A stretch of 46,776 nucleotides of DNA from contig SYGP01000038.1 in NCBI GenBank assembly GCA_005799495.1, positions 1 to 46,776 on the forward strand, read 5' to 3'. The stretch comes from Planctomycetia bacterium. Its GTDB lineage: Bacteria > Planctomycetota > Phycisphaerae > Phycisphaerales > SM1A02. Below, one piece after another: positions 23,729-31,675 of this stretch. A program made the position numbers and the translations under genes. The notes below the pieces were generated by a model that saw only the letters and a list, made by a program, of their open reading frames with translations, was not told the DNA's origin and made no database searches. The number at the start of each line of letters is the position of its first letter. The first letter of the stretch is position 1.

Positions 23729-24766
23729 TCACTGGATCGACAGCGTGAGCGTTGCAGACGCCGAGGCGCTTGCTGCTCCGTTGCCATCCACTCCCGCAGC
23801 GATCGCGACTGCCGCTGCACCCGACCACTGCGCAATGACCGGGAGATTCGTAAGCGCACAGTAGGTGCGATCAGGCTTCACAGAGAAAGCGAGCACGCCG
23901 ATGGCACTGCCCTCGCCCTTCACTTGCCAACTGCCCTCGGCAGAGAGACTGCCCTCGATCGAGGCGGTGGAGATGGGCAGCGGAATGCCGACATTGCCTT
24001 GAATGCGCGTGTTGTTTTCACTCGAGTTGAACTGCGCCGATGCTTGGATGGCGGTCGAGTCGATGGTTGCTTTCGCCTTGCCGCGACTCGATGCACTGCC
24101 CGTGCATGTGCCGCCAGCGGTCGATGAGCAACCTTGCCGAGCGGAGCAGGAGACGCCGACGGTCACGCTGCCGCCCCCCGATGCGGCGAGCAAGCAAAGC
24201 CGCGGACATGCTGGCATGGATCCGAGCCAGCGTTCGTTGAAACCGCCGGCGAAGTTCGCGAATGCCGTATCTGATCGCGTACCTGCGTGCCAAAAGGTGC
24301 TTTGTCCGTGAAGAGCCGTCGAGGCAGAAGCGCTCGTCGGTGTGGCGGAACGACAGCGCGTCCATCGCCAAGTGACAAACTGCTCGTTCGTGCGACCGAA
24401 GTCCTCTTGGTCGGTGAGAGGGTTCATCATGGGTGCGCGTGGATAACGAAACCACTCGCCTGGACCACACTGGCAGAGTTGCGAGATGGGGTCCTCCGTT
24501 CTTGGTGGCGCTTCGTCGCACGGCCACTCGAGGGAGGGACAGGGGGGAGTCGTCGGCGGTACATCTTGCTTCGGCTCCGCCGCGCAAGGCAACACGAAAG
24601 CCCCCATCGCCACAAGGGCAGCACCGATCGCTTGACTTGTGGGCGTTGTTCCCACTCGCGGCGAACGATCCGCGCGGGCGTTCAGCGGACTCCAAGCAAG
24701 AACTGGACGGACGCGGCAACTGAGAAAGTGGCCGGCAACAAGCGAAGCGTGTGAAAGGAATGACAT
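23729..24766 (-). CDS. Exported Cys- and Ser/Ala-rich protein of unknown function
   Basis: A 345-residue protein. The ATG at 24766 is chosen because GGGGGA lies 8 bases before it. A hydrophobic stretch 'AIGAALVAMGAFVLPCAAEP' at about 45-65 could be a late signal or anchor. A Cys-bearing part follows ('CPSLEWPCDEAPP', 'SQLCQCGPGEWF', 'CPRLCLLAASGGGSVTVGVS', 'CSARQGC'). The C-terminal half is beta-like with many Ser, Ala and Gly ('GNVGIPLPISTASIEGSL', 'ASASASATLTLSIQ'), as in secreted beta-sandwich or jelly-roll proteins. No family recognised. The next gene on the strand (from 23633) may be its partner. Four degenerate repeats lie upstream. Confidence 0.62.
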   Translation of the reverse strand: MSFLSHASLVAGHFLSCRVRPVLAWSPLNARADRSPRVGTTPTSQAIGAALVAMGAFVLPCAAEPKQDVPPTTPPCPSLEWPCDEAPPRTEDPISQLCQCGPGEWFRYPRAPMMNPLTDQEDFGRTNEQFVTWRWTRCRSATPTSASASTALHGQSTFWHAGTRSDTAFANFAGGFNERWLGSMPACPRLCLLAASGGGSVTVGVSCSARQGCSSTAGGTCTGSASSRGKAKATIDSTAIQASAQFNSSENNTRIQGNVGIPLPISTASIEGSLSAEGSWQVKGEGSAIGVLAFSVKPDRTYCALTNLPVIAQWSGAAAVAIAAGVDGNGAASASASATLTLSIQ

Positions 24767-24928
24767 CGTGAGATCCCCCAGGAAGAGAAGAGCGAAACAA
24801 CCGCTCCAGACCGAACATGGCTCGCCGTGGCTCGTCCCCGTTTGATGACTGCCGTCGTGCCGCGGGCACCATAGAAGGACGCAGAACGCCCTCGCCGAAA
24901 TCTGCCGAAACTTCTCCCGCTCCGCCCT

Positions 24929-24986
24929 GTACCCCAGAAAGTTGACCCCAGAAATCGGATCCCAGCAGGTGGGCTCCCGAAGGTGG
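24929..24986. repeat. Four degenerate ~14.5-base direct repeats
   Basis: Reading the plus strand, units begin at about 24929, 24943, 24958 and 24972: tgtaCCCCAGAAAgt, tgacCCCAGAAAtcg, ggatCCCAGCAGgtg and ggctCCCGAAGgtgg. A further short tandem, GCCGAAA twice, lies at 24894-24910. They sit between the tatA stop and the start of the 23729-24766 gene, that is, in the likely promoter/leader of the latter. They may be protein-binding sites or decayed repeats. Confidence 0.5.
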
Positions 24987-24990
24987 ACGC

Positions 24991-25010
24991 AAAAACGCCG
25001 TCCGAAACGG
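24991..25010 (-). terminator. Possible short terminator after tatA
   Basis: Directly after the tatA stop, the minus strand reads CCGT-TTCGG-ACGG and, two bases later, GTTTTT. The stem is only four to five base pairs, so this is a weak candidate. Confidence 0.35.
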
Positions 25011-25295
25011 TCAGTTCTTTGGCTGTTGCAGCGGATCCTTCGAGGCAACGCCAATCGAACGGTCGCCCGCGGGCAGCGCCGATGGCGGTGACGAGGCCGA
25101 AGACGAGTTGGCGGAGTTGTTGACATCCGACTCGATGCCAGCCAAGCCCTTCTTGAACTCGACGATCGTCTTGCCGACGGACCGTCCCAGCTCCGGCAGG
25201 CGACGCCCGAAAATCAACAGCCCAAGGACCAAGAGGATGGCGAGTTCCCATCCAGAGAATCCCCAAGCGAGCAAGAACGGTTGGGCCGTGATCAT
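25011..25295 (-). CDS. tatA: Sec-independent protein translocase protein TatA
   Basis: A 94-residue TatA-family protein. A short N-terminal transmembrane helix ('WELAILLVLGLLIFG') is followed by the family hinge 'FGRRLPELGRSVGKTIVEFK' with the Phe-Gly and an amphipathic helix, then a Ser/Pro-rich tail. It forms the pore of the twin-arginine pathway that exports folded proteins. The start at 25295 is preferred over the ATG at 25310 because GGAGG lies 8 bases before it. TatC is not in the window. It is divergent from mltA (76 bases between). Confidence 0.93.
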   Translation of the reverse strand: MITAQPFLLAWGFSGWELAILLVLGLLIFGRRLPELGRSVGKTIVEFKKGLAGIESDVNNSANSSSASSPPSALPAGDRSIGVASKDPLQQPKN

Positions 25296-25371
25296 GGCGA
25301 GTACCTCCATCTGCCGATGATAGCGCAGGCGGGACGAAATCACGCACCCCGATCCCGTACCATCTTGCCCT

Positions 25372-26667
25372 ATGCACGGACGCATCCACCACACCACGAT
25401 TCTCGCCACCATCACGCTCGCCCTGCTTGCAGGCTGCGAGACGCCGCCGCCGCCCGCACCCACTGCCGACTTCGCCCGCCCGCTCGCGCCGGGGGAGTGC
25501 GCGCTGCGCAAACTCGGCCCAGAGGAACCATGGCCTGACCTCACCAAGGCGTGGGATGGGCGCGATGCCTATCTCACCGAGGCACTCATGCAGAGCCAAA
25601 AGTGGTTCGAGGCGCCATCGAGCCGCACACGATTCCCGCAGATGTTTCCCTTCCCCGATGTTGCGACATGGGATCAGGCATCGGCAAGCATCATGGCGTT
25701 CCAGCAGGTGCTGACCGACAGTGCGAGCTCGGATGCGTTCACGGCGGCACTGAAGCAGATGTTCGACTGCTATCAGACCAAAGGATGGAACGGCAAGGGC
25801 GGTGTGCTCTTCACTGGCTACTTCGCGCCAGAGTTCCGCGCAAGCCTGACTCGGCAGCCTGGCTTCGACTTCCCCGTGTACCGACGACCCAAGGAACTCG
25901 AGACCGATCCAGTCACGGGCAAGGCGCTCGGTCGGCGCGTCTCCGAAAGTTCGGTTGTCCCGTGGCCCAACCGCGCCGAGATCGAGTCGAGCGGCATGCT
26001 GAAGGGACTTGAACTCGCCTGGTTCCCGACAGCGCTCGACGCGTACATCGTGCAGATCAACGGCAGCGCAAAGTTGACGCTGACGGACGGACGCATCCTC
26101 TTCATCGGCTATGCAGGTGCGACGGACGGCGAGTATGTCGGTCTCGGCACCAGCCTCATGAAGGCGGGACTGATTCCGGCGGATCAACTGAGTCTCACAG
26201 CGGTCCGCCGCCTCTTCGAGAAGGATCCAGCAAGCGTCGAGCGTTACATGAACATGAACAACCGCTTCGTGTTCTTCCAGGAGTATGACGGCAAGACATG
26301 GCCGGCGGGCAGCCTCGGCGTGAAGGTCACCGATCAGGCGTCGCTCGCAACCGACAAGAGCGTGTATCCACCGGGCGGCGTCACGTTCGTCGACACGATG
26401 GGGGCAACCTACGGATCGTCCAAATCGGTTTTCCAGCGCTTCATGCTCGATCAGGACACGGGCGGCGCGATCCGCGCACCCGGGCGCGCCGACATCTTCA
26501 TGGGCATCGGTCCGAGCGCGGAGATCCTTGCGGGCGGTCAGTACGCGGAGGGCACGCTCTATTACTTCTTCCTGAAGCCAGACTATGTCTCGCAGTTTCC
26601 GCTGCCAGCCAAGTCAACGCCGAAAGCCCCTGCGACGAGCAAGAAGCCTGCGCGCCGCGCTCAGTAA
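25372..26667 (+). CDS. mltA: Membrane-bound lytic murein transglycosylase A (MltA)
   Basis: Cleaves the MurNAc-GlcNAc bond with formation of 1,6-anhydro-MurNAc during wall turnover. The 431-residue lipoprotein has the signal 'TILATITLALLAGC' (lipobox LAGC). The MltA domain includes 'GVLFTGYFAPEFRASLTR', 'GFDFPVYRRPKELE', 'INGSAKLTLTDGRILFIGYA', 'MNMNNRFVFFQ', and the 3D (double-psi barrel) part 'FMLDQDTGGAIRAPGRADIF' with the Asp residues of the catalytic site. A Lys/Pro-rich tail ends the protein. It should sit in the outer or inner membrane facing the periplasm. It converges with the ABC permease gene, stops overlapping by 7 bases. Confidence 0.94.
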   Translation: MHGRIHHTTILATITLALLAGCETPPPPAPTADFARPLAPGECALRKLGPEEPWPDLTKAWDGRDAYLTEALMQSQKWFEAPSSRTRFPQMFPFPDVATWDQASASIMAFQQVLTDSASSDAFTAALKQMFDCYQTKGWNGKGGVLFTGYFAPEFRASLTRQPGFDFPVYRRPKELETDPVTGKALGRRVSESSVVPWPNRAEIESSGMLKGLELAWFPTALDAYIVQINGSAKLTLTDGRILFIGYAGATDGEYVGLGTSLMKAGLIPADQLSLTAVRRLFEKDPASVERYMNMNNRFVFFQEYDGKTWPAGSLGVKVTDQASLATDKSVYPPGGVTFVDTMGATYGSSKSVFQRFMLDQDTGGAIRAPGRADIFMGIGPSAEILAGGQYAEGTLYYFFLKPDYVSQFPLPAKSTPKAPATSKKPARRAQ

Positions 26668-27743
26668 TCGCGCCGCACGAAGACAACGGTCGCCAGCAGC
26701 AGGATTCCCGCTTCGAACGCAGCACTCGTTCCCAGCACCCAGACGATCGAGCGCGAACGCTCCTCGTCCTTGAGCGCACGCTCGTATTCGCCGCGCTTCA
26801 CCCGTCGAGGCCCGAACGCACGCTGCGGACCGCGCTCCGAATCTGGATCGCGCGTGGGCATCGAGGCAGATGCGAGCAGCCACCGATCGAGCAGTTCGAG
26901 CGTGTCGCCCGTCTTGGGGACGAACGACTTGATCCCGTGGAACCAGAAGTAGGCGCGGTCCCAGTTGGTGCGGTTGTCCTTCGCTTTCTGCAAGTCCGTG
27001 CGCAGCGCGTCGATGTCATCTTCCTGCAGCGGCTCTGAACCATCCTTCGTCACGCCCGCAGCAAGTTCCTTCTCGATTGCAGCAGTCTCCAGCGAGTTGG
27101 CGATGCGACCAGCCACAACGATCGACTCGGAGAGATTCACCGAGAAGATCACCGTCCACGCCAGCAGCGTCAGGATCAGTGAAGCGACCGAAGACTTCGT
27201 CAACATCCCCACGAGCGCGCAGATGCAGTACAGCAGGCTGTAGAAGAATGTGACGATGGGTACGGCGAGGAAGAGTCCCCACTCCCACACTCCGCCGCGT
27301 AGGCCGATCGCCGCGAAACTCGCCAGAGAAAAGACGCTCACTTGCAGCGCCGCGAACAGAAGCCCCGTGGCGTACTTCGTGAGAAAGAGGCGCGCGCGCC
27401 CGATCGGCTTGGCGAGCAGCAAATCGATCGAACCCGGCGCGACCAGATCGGGGATGATCCCGCATGTCGTCACCAGAGCGAGCAGTGTGGCGATCAGCCC
27501 AAGCCACCAATCCACGCCGAGCGCAACGAACAGAGACTTGTAGAAGGTCTCGGGTGAGGTGGTGGTGGTGTTGTAGAAGGGGCTGTCAAAGGTCCATCCG
27601 AGGAAGCCGATGCCTTGCTCGTTGATGCCAAGCGACGCGAAGAGCGCCACCACCAGAACATTGATGACAAGCGCGAGCCAGAAGAGGCGCCGCGCGCTGA
27701 GTTCGCGGTAGGCACTCAGGAAAATCGCGGCCGTCTGCGTCAT
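26661..27743 (-). CDS. ABC-2 type transporter permease
   Basis: A 360-residue membrane protein. An N-terminal helix ('LFWLALVINVLVVALFASLG') is followed by a loop, then four to five helices (about 75-225) including 'DLVAPGSIDLLLAKPIGRAR', the 'E/P-I-D-LLL-KP' block seen in ABC-2 permeases of simple exporters. A soluble region of about 110 residues (225-335, with 'QEDDIDALRTDLQKAKDNR', possibly coiled) lies before the last helix 'AAFEAGILLLATVVFVRRDY'. The ATG start overlaps the stop of the cognate ATPase by 4 bases. The exported substrate is unknown. Confidence 0.87.
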   Translation of the reverse strand: MTQTAAIFLSAYRELSARRLFWLALVINVLVVALFASLGINEQGIGFLGWTFDSPFYNTTTTSPETFYKSLFVALGVDWWLGLIATLLALVTTCGIIPDLVAPGSIDLLLAKPIGRARLFLTKYATGLLFAALQVSVFSLASFAAIGLRGGVWEWGLFLAVPIVTFFYSLLYCICALVGMLTKSSVASLILTLLAWTVIFSVNLSESIVVAGRIANSLETAAIEKELAAGVTKDGSEPLQEDDIDALRTDLQKAKDNRTNWDRAYFWFHGIKSFVPKTGDTLELLDRWLLASASMPTRDPDSERGPQRAFGPRRVKRGEYERALKDEERSRSIVWVLGTSAAFEAGILLLATVVFVRRDY

Positions 27744-28732
27744 CGCGCCGCACCTGGCTTGAGGATGAGCCCCGTTGAAGGATCCGTGACGGCGCGAAGG
27801 AAGAGATCCTCGAGCGATTCGCGCACGGTGTGCACCGAGACCACCGTTCGCCCTTCCGCGCGGAGTCGGTCGAGCAGCGGCTGCGCGCCGGGTGCATCGA
27901 GACCGAGGAACATCAGTTTTGTCCCGGCGCCCGCGATGCCGACGCTTTGCAGCGTCCCAGCTGGAACGCTCTCGATGCGCGTTTCCGCGTCGCACCAGCT
28001 GGGTGCCTCGCCCGCAATGACGATCTCATAGCGGCGGCTCGACGCGGTCAGTTCGTCGATCGTGCCTTGCGCCGCGAGCCGACCCTGCACAAGAATGCCG
28101 ACACGGTCACAGACGCCTTCCACCTCAGACAGCAAGTGGGAGTTCAGCAGCACCGTGCGCCCCTCCGCGCGCATCTCCACGAGTAGGTCGCGGATTTCGC
28201 GGCGGCCGACGGGATCGACGCCATCCGTCGGCTCGTCGAGTACCACCAGTTGCGGATCGTTCACCAGCGCGGCCGCGAGTCCAGCGCGCTGCTTCATGCC
28301 CTTGGAGTACGAGCCGAGCTTGCGGTCCATCCACGATCCAAGACCGACTCGATCGAGCAAGTGGGCGGCACGGCGCTTTCGCGTCGGGCGGTCCACTTTG
28401 GACATCGCGCCGCTGAACTCCACAGCCTGTCGACCTGTCAGGAACGCGGGGAATCGATGGTGCTCGGGCAGGTAGCCGATGCCTTCGAGCGCCGCGGAAG
28501 AACCGACAGGATGTCCAAGGACGGAGCCGTGCGCCTCATCAGCGCGCACGAGCGTCATGAGAACCTTCACGAGAGTGCTCTTGCCGGCGCCGTTGGGGCC
28601 AAGCAGGCCGAAGATTTCGCCAGGCGCGACATGCAGCGCAACGCCTTGGAGCGCACGAATGCGGCGACCGTAGGTCTTCCGAACGCCATCGACGTCGACG
28701 GCAAGGACGCCGGCAGTCGATCCGTTGGTCAT
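27740..28732 (-). CDS. ABC transporter ATP-binding protein (exporter type)
   Basis: A 330-residue ATPase. Walker A is 'GLLGPNGAGKSTLVKVL' (45-53), the Q-loop region 'IGYLPEHHRFPAFLTG', signature 'YSKGMKQRAGLAAALVNDP', Walker B 'LVVLDEPTDGVDPVGRRE', H-loop 'LNSHLLSEVE'. The signature reads YSKGM rather than LSGGQ, as in many ABC-2 drug/lipid exporter ATPases. An accessory domain of about 100 residues ends with 'SLEDLFLRAV', the usual CcmA/NatA C-terminal block. It is coupled by 4-base overlaps to proC before it and the permease after it. Confidence 0.92.
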   Translation of the reverse strand: MTNGSTAGVLAVDVDGVRKTYGRRIRALQGVALHVAPGEIFGLLGPNGAGKSTLVKVLMTLVRADEAHGSVLGHPVGSSAALEGIGYLPEHHRFPAFLTGRQAVEFSGAMSKVDRPTRKRRAAHLLDRVGLGSWMDRKLGSYSKGMKQRAGLAAALVNDPQLVVLDEPTDGVDPVGRREIRDLLVEMRAEGRTVLLNSHLLSEVEGVCDRVGILVQGRLAAQGTIDELTASSRRYEIVIAGEAPSWCDAETRIESVPAGTLQSVGIAGAGTKLMFLGLDAPGAQPLLDRLRAEGRTVVSVHTVRESLEDLFLRAVTDPSTGLILKPGAAR

Positions 28733-29574
28733 GTACCGCCCGTAACGGCTGGCGAGGGACTGGCCTGCCGTGCGGCAGCCGCTGCAAGATCGCGCCCTCG
28801 ATCCCGTGCAGCGCGAAGCGCGTTGTGCATCATGGACTGGAATCCATGCGATTCAAACACTGCCATCGCTGCGCTCGTCGTGCCGCCCTGACTGGTGACC
28901 ATTCCGCGCAGCTCCGCAGGACTTCGGTCACCGCGCGCGAGAAGCGTGGATGCGCCGAGCAGCGCCTGACGAACGAGGCGGTCTGCCGTCGGACGGTCGA
29001 ACCCCAAACGCATCGCGCTTTCGATCATCGACTCGGCGAGCAAGAAGAGATAGGCGGGCCCCGATCCGCTTGTGGCGGTGGCTGCATCGAAGAGATGCTC
29101 CGCAATCTCCACGGTCGAGCCGATCGACCCGAGCACGCGGAGGGCGCGCGTGCGGTTCGCGTCGGAACACTCACTGACGGCTGAATAGGTCGTGACCGCA
29201 AGTCCAACCTGTGCGGCCACATTGGGCATGCAGCGCACCGTGTGGATGCCTGCGCCAAATGCCTCGATGAGCCGCGCGGTGGAGACGCCGGCCATCACGG
29301 AGATGACCAGGGTGCCCGGCTTGAGAAGCCCGATGCCGAGCGCCGCCTCGGGGAATGTCTGGGGCTTCACGGCAAGCACGACGGTGTCCGCACCCGACAC
29401 TCGCGAGAGGTCGACTGTCGCCGCGCAGCCAATCTGCTCGGCGCGCTCGCGTGCCGCTGCATCGGAATCAACGACGGTGATTTGTCGGGCGGTGAACACC
29501 GAGGCGCGTATGCAACCCGTCACCAGTGCGCTGCCCATGCTGCCGAAACCAACCACCACAACTGTTTCAGCCAT
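28729..29574 (-). CDS. proC: Pyrroline-5-carboxylate reductase
   Basis: Last step of proline synthesis: reduces pyrroline-5-carboxylate with NAD(P)H. The 281-residue protein has the Rossmann motif 'VVVVGFGSMGSALVTG', 'VVLAVKPQTFPEA', 'VISVMAGVSTARL', 'RCMPNVAAQVG', and the substrate/dimer region 'ATSGSGPAYLFLLAESMIE' and 'ELRGMVTSQGGTTSAAM'. The start at 29574 is the Met before the first strand. It is first in a three-gene minus-strand unit with an ABC exporter and divergent from accA (34 bases between). Confidence 0.96.
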   Translation of the reverse strand: MAETVVVVGFGSMGSALVTGCIRASVFTARQITVVDSDAAARERAEQIGCAATVDLSRVSGADTVVLAVKPQTFPEAALGIGLLKPGTLVISVMAGVSTARLIEAFGAGIHTVRCMPNVAAQVGLAVTTYSAVSECSDANRTRALRVLGSIGSTVEIAEHLFDAATATSGSGPAYLFLLAESMIESAMRLGFDRPTADRLVRQALLGASTLLARGDRSPAELRGMVTSQGGTTSAAMAVFESHGFQSMMHNALRAARDRGRDLAAAAARQASPSPAVTGGT

Positions 29575-29608
29575 GCGACAACAATAGCATGGGCGGTACC
29601 ATCTGCGC

Positions 29609-30574
29609 ATGGCCCAGAACTCGATTGGGTCGGTCGCGCTGCTCGACTTTGAGCAGTCCGTGGCCGAGGTGGAACGGCAGATTGCGGCGCTCGAGGCATC
29701 GGGATCGGCGTCACCCGATGAGGTGGCGACGCTGTGGGGCACCCACAAGACCGTTCTGGAAAAGACCTATCGAGAACTCACCCCTTGGCAAACGGTCCGC
29801 GTGGCTCGCCATCCCGCGCGGCCGCAGACGCTCGATTATGTCGACCTCATCTGCCGTGATTTTTGCCCGTTGCACGGCGACCGCCGATTCGCCGATGATC
29901 CCGCGATTGTCACGGGGTTTGCGCGGCTTGGGGCGTTCAAAGTGCTGCTCGTCGGTCACCAGAAGGGGCGCACGACACCCGAACGCATCGCCTGCAGGTT
30001 TGGCTGCGCCAATCCAGAGGGCTATCGCAAGGCGCTGCTGAAGATGCGGCTTGCGGAGAAGTTCGGCCTGCCGATCGTGACGCTCGTTGACACGCCTGGC
30101 GCGTATCCAGGCATCGACAGCGAGCAGCGTGGACAGGCGGAGGCGATCGCCGTGAACCTGCGTGAGATGAGCCGCATGCGCACGCCGATCGTGACGATCA
30201 TCATCGGCGAAGGTGGGTCGGGCGGCGCGCTTGGCATCGCGGTCTCGGATCGCGTGGCGATGATGGAGAACGCCTGGTACTCGGTGATCTCGCCTGAGGG
30301 ATGCGCGGCGATCCTCTGGAAGGAGGCGAATGAGCGCACGAACCCCCAGGCCGCGAAGGCGTTGGCTCTGACGGCGAAGGACAATCTGGCGAACGGTCTT
30401 GTGGACGCGGTGATCCCGGAGCCCGTGGGGGGTGCGCACCGCAATCCGCGCGCCGCATCGCAGGCGGTGCAGGCGTGGATCGTCGAGCAGTTGACGCACT
30501 TGACGAGGATCGACACCGAGACGCTGCTGGCGCAGCGCTACGAGAAGTTCCGCCGCATCGGCGCGCCGCGCTGA
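29609..30574 (+). CDS. accA: Acetyl-CoA carboxylase carboxyltransferase subunit alpha
   Basis: Alpha half of the carboxyltransferase that moves CO2 from carboxybiotin to acetyl-CoA, giving malonyl-CoA for fatty acid synthesis; works with AccD. The 321-residue protein has the N-terminal coiled helix ('LDFEQSVAEVERQIAALEAS'), 'CPLHGDRRFADDPAIVTG', 'RFGCANPEGYRKAL', 'LVDTPGAYPGIDSEQRGQAE' and the oxyanion-type loop 'IIGEGGSGGALGIAVSDRV'. Length is standard. AccD is not in the window. A short inverted repeat (30607-30620 region) lies after the stop without a T-run. Confidence 0.97.
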   Translation: MAQNSIGSVALLDFEQSVAEVERQIAALEASGSASPDEVATLWGTHKTVLEKTYRELTPWQTVRVARHPARPQTLDYVDLICRDFCPLHGDRRFADDPAIVTGFARLGAFKVLLVGHQKGRTTPERIACRFGCANPEGYRKALLKMRLAEKFGLPIVTLVDTPGAYPGIDSEQRGQAEAIAVNLREMSRMRTPIVTIIIGEGGSGGALGIAVSDRVAMMENAWYSVISPEGCAAILWKEANERTNPQAAKALALTAKDNLANGLVDAVIPEPVGGAHRNPRAASQAVQAWIVEQLTHLTRIDTETLLAQRYEKFRRIGAPR

Positions 30575-30634
30575 TGGACGGGTTGGGCACGCCGCAACCG
30601 CCCGCGCGCCCGAGGGGCGCGTGTTGACAACGCG

Positions 30635-30663
30635 TTGACTTTTTGGCGAGATTTCGTTAGAAT
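30635..30663 (+). promoter_or_regulatory. Sigma70-type promoter for the DksA-like/lspA unit
   Basis: TTGACT (30635-30640), 17 bases, TAGAAT (30658-30663): five of six consensus bases in each hexamer with optimal spacing. A second perfect TTGACA lies at 30624-30629 but has no matching -10 at proper distance. The predicted start near 30670 leaves a leader of about 58 bases with AGGAGG before the GTG at 30728. Confidence 0.8.
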
Positions 30664-30727
30664 GGCAGGGCTGCGGACAGGGTCCCGATCACGAGGGCGT
30701 TCGCAGCCGAACCAGGAGGACAGACGC

Positions 30728-31675
30728 GTGGCATCCAAGAAGAAGAACGCATCCCGTTCGACTGCCCGCAGTGGCAAGGGCTCGGAGAAGGACAACAAGA
30801 AGTCCGAAAAGAAGCCCGACAAGAAGCCGGTCTTGGCGGCAGGGGGCAAGGCGGCTGCGGCAGCGAAGCCGATGCCCCAGCTCATTGCGAAGAAGCAGGC
30901 GCCACCCACAGCGCCGCAGCTGACCAAGCTTCCGCCACCGAAAAAGGTGTACGAGATGCCCGAGAGCATTGTGGGTCCGCCACCTCCGCCGCCCAAGCGT
31001 TCCAAGGGCGCACCGCCACCAGTCATCGCGAAGCAGCGTCCGAAGGCGAAGCCAACCCGCGCGGGCGAGAAGCCGAAAGAGTCGCGCAAGAAGATCGACT
31101 TCGCCAACGCGCGGTCCGTGGCGGAGGCAGCGGTGGCGGCGGCAAGCACGCAGAAGGCGCCTGCCGGCTTCGTCATCATCAACGGGCGCCGCGTGCGCGT
31201 TCTCTCGATGAAGGGGATCAAGGTCGTCAAGCGCAAGGCCGCGCCCAAGCTTGCGTCCACCGTGGAGCAGGAGCCGCAGACCCTGAAACTCGGCAGGACG
31301 AAGCTCTCCCCGCGCGATCTCGACCGCTACCACGACATCTTGCTGCGACTTCGCGCCGAGCTCGTCGGCCGCGTCGATGACACAGAGCGCGAAGCGCTCA
31401 AGAGCAGTGACGGCGGACTTTCCACGATGCCGCTGCACATGGCGGACATCGGTACGGACACCTTCGAGCAGGGCTTCGCCCTCGAGTTCGCGCAGCACGA
31501 CCGAGAGATCGTGCGTGAAGTGGATGACGCGCTTGCTCGCATCAAGGACCTCACCTATGGACTTTGCCTGATGACGGGCAAGCCCATTCCCAAGGCGCGA
31601 CTCGATGCGAAGCCATGGGCGAAGTACACCGTCGAGTCCGAGCGGATCGTGGAGAAGAGCAGAGGTCTTGTGTGA
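30728..31675 (+). CDS. DksA/TraR-like protein with long Lys/Pro/Ala-rich N-terminal region and degenerate zinc finger
   Basis: A 315-residue protein. Residues 1-125 are Lys-, Pro- and Ala-rich and probably disordered, with a poly-Pro tract ('GPPPPPPKRSKG'). A small block 'GFVIINGRRVRVLSMKGIKV' lies at about 148-167. From about 193 the DksA plan appears: 'LSPRDLDRYHDILLRLRAEL', a coiled hairpin, then 'EVDDALARIKDLTYGLCLMT' and 'GKPIPKARLDAKPWAKYTVE'. Of the four zinc cysteines only Cys280 remains; the C-terminal pair is replaced by Tyr-Thr-Val-Glu. Family knowledge: DksA binds the RNA polymerase secondary channel with ppGpp. The GTG start follows AGGAGG by 7 bases. The stop overlaps lspA (GTGA). 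Confidence 0.85.
   Translation: MASKKKNASRSTARSGKGSEKDNKKSEKKPDKKPVLAAGGKAAAAAKPMPQLIAKKQAPPTAPQLTKLPPPKKVYEMPESIVGPPPPPPKRSKGAPPPVIAKQRPKAKPTRAGEKPKESRKKIDFANARSVAEAAVAAASTQKAPAGFVIINGRRVRVLSMKGIKVVKRKAAPKLASTVEQEPQTLKLGRTKLSPRDLDRYHDILLRLRAELVGRVDDTEREALKSSDGGLSTMPLHMADIGTDTFEQGFALEFAQHDREIVREVDDALARIKDLTYGLCLMTGKPIPKARLDAKPWAKYTVESERIVEKSRGLV

Noticed and set aside
24682-26187. Minus-strand open frame of 501 codons
   Set aside because: Runs through mltA antisense and tatA out of frame; both of those are well supported.
30601-30625. Inverted repeat after accA as a terminator
   Set aside because: GC-rich complementarity exists but no T-run follows; the region instead leads into a promoter.
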